From NCBI GenBank assembly GCA_009782025.1, contig WQUQ01000027.1, forward strand, positions 1 through 7,696: 7,696 bases of DNA, written 5' to 3'. Both the position numbers and the translations under genes were made by a program. The notes under the pieces were generated by a model that saw nothing but the letters and a program-made list of their open reading frames with translations, did not search any database and had not been told where the DNA came from. Positions 7,202-7,696 of the stretch are shown in pieces; the stretch's first letter is position 1, and each line of letters opens with the position of its first letter. Source of the DNA: Desulfobulbus sp. GTDB lineage: Bacteria > Pseudomonadota > Gammaproteobacteria > Burkholderiales > Rhodocyclaceae.

Positions 7202-7217
7202 CCGCCAGCGGCGGGTT
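7189..7217 (-). terminator. rho-independent terminator of rpmB-rpmG
   Basis: On the minus strand, AACCCGCC (7210-7217) and GGCGGGTT (7199-7206) form a perfect 8-bp GC-rich stem with a 3-base loop. The run of T continues to 7195. It lies about 26 bases after the rpmG stop. On the plus strand there is no T-tract, so it does not obviously serve the protease gene. Confidence 0.9.
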
Positions 7218-7242
7218 CGTTGACAACCGGGAAAGGGCCGAA

Positions 7243-7410
7243 TTACTTCAGCTTCACTTCCTTGTAAGCCACGTGCTTGCGGGCCTTCGGGTCGTACTTC
7301 ATCATCTCCAGCTTCTCGGGCGTCGTGCGCTTGTTCTTGGAGGTGGTATAGAAGTGACCGGTGCCCGCCGTGGATTCGAGCTTGATTTTTTCGCGACCGC
7401 CTTTAGCCAT
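7243..7410 (-). CDS. rpmG: 50S ribosomal protein L33
   Basis: A 55-residue basic protein of the large ribosomal subunit. It begins [11 protein letters not shown] and contains [14 protein letters not shown] and [11 protein letters not shown], the standard proteobacterial L33 pattern. It has no cysteines, so it is the zinc-free form, as in E. coli. AGGAG lies 7 bases before the ATG at 7408-7410, a strong ribosome site. It follows rpmB by 19 bases, forming the usual rpmB-rpmG operon, and ends before a clear terminator. Too short to stand out as an open frame, but the match is unambiguous. Confidence 0.97.
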   Translation of the reverse strand: MAKGGREKIKLESTAGTGHFYTTSKNKRTTPEKLEMMKYDPKARKHVAYKEVKLK

Positions 7411-7429
7411 TTTCTTGCTCCTCTCTCAA

Positions 7430-7663
7430 TCAGATTTCGCCACGGGCGCGCAGGTCGGCGAGCACGGTATCGATGCCGTTCTTGTCGATGGTGCGCAGGC
7501 CGGCGTTGGAAACGCGCAGACGGACGAAACGGTTTTCGCTTTCGACCCAGAAGCGGCGATATTGCAGGTTCGGCAGGAAGCGGCGCTTCGTTTTGTTGTT
7601 GGCGTGGGAAACCTTGTTCCCAACCATCGGGGCTTTACCCGTGACTTGGCAGACTCGCGCCAT
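7430..7663 (-). CDS. rpmB: 50S ribosomal protein L28
   Basis: A 77-residue basic protein of the large subunit. The N-terminus [37 protein letters not shown] pattern and the [15 protein letters not shown] block are diagnostic of L28, at normal length. GGAG lies 8 bases before the ATG at 7661-7663. The promoter is probably beyond the window, since only 33 bases remain upstream. First gene of the rpmB-rpmG operon. Confidence 0.97.
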   Translation of the reverse strand: MARVCQVTGKAPMVGNKVSHANNKTKRRFLPNLQYRRFWVESENRFVRLRVSNAGLRTIDKNGIDTVLADLRARGEI

Positions 7664-7696
7664 GATTGGTGCTCCAGAATTCGATAGAGGAAAGCC

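Overview
This window looks like a piece of a GC-rich betaproteobacterial chromosome. The best guess is the Rhodocyclales (Dechloromonas/Accumulibacter-like). That rests on gene content, protein style and codon use, not on a search. Most of it is housekeeping genes: pyrC, murI, a NIF3/YbgI-family gene, a DegS-like HtrA protease, rpmG and rpmB. Between them lie a short accessory stretch and several small repeats.

Layout. Bases 1-30 may be the last codons of an upstream gene. pyrC (60-1097, +) is followed after 3 bases by a small lipoprotein gene (1101-1535, +), probably translationally coupled. Immediately after that stop is the 3' end of an IS3-family transposase gene and its probable right terminus (about 1542-1778). 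Next comes a convergent Fic-family gene (1803-2573, -) with a good sigma-70-type promoter at 2609-2637. The 2640-2950 gap has no credible gene. It holds a 47-base exact copy of part of murI and a long imperfect inverted repeat.

From 2954 to 6000 three genes run on the minus strand: the NIF3-family gene (transcribed first), an acyltransferase-3 membrane protein, then murI. They are separated by about 170 to 230 bases, so they are probably not one tight operon. Hairpin-forming repeats overlap the end of the NIF3-family gene. A 104-base element with 20-base imperfect terminal inverted repeats lies against the 5' end of murI. The NIF3-family gene and the HtrA-like protease gene diverge with only 14 bases between their start codons. 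The ribosomal protein operon rpmB-rpmG (-) ends in a textbook terminator at 7189-7217, convergent with the protease gene.

The housekeeping genes cover pyrimidine synthesis (PyrC), peptidoglycan precursor supply (MurI), envelope quality control (HtrA-like protease) and translation (L28, L33). I see no CRISPR array, no tRNA or rRNA, and no clear novel multigene system. The points most worth a second look are the Fic protein, whose core motif has Gln where the catalytic His should be, and the cluster of small rearranged or repeated elements around murI.
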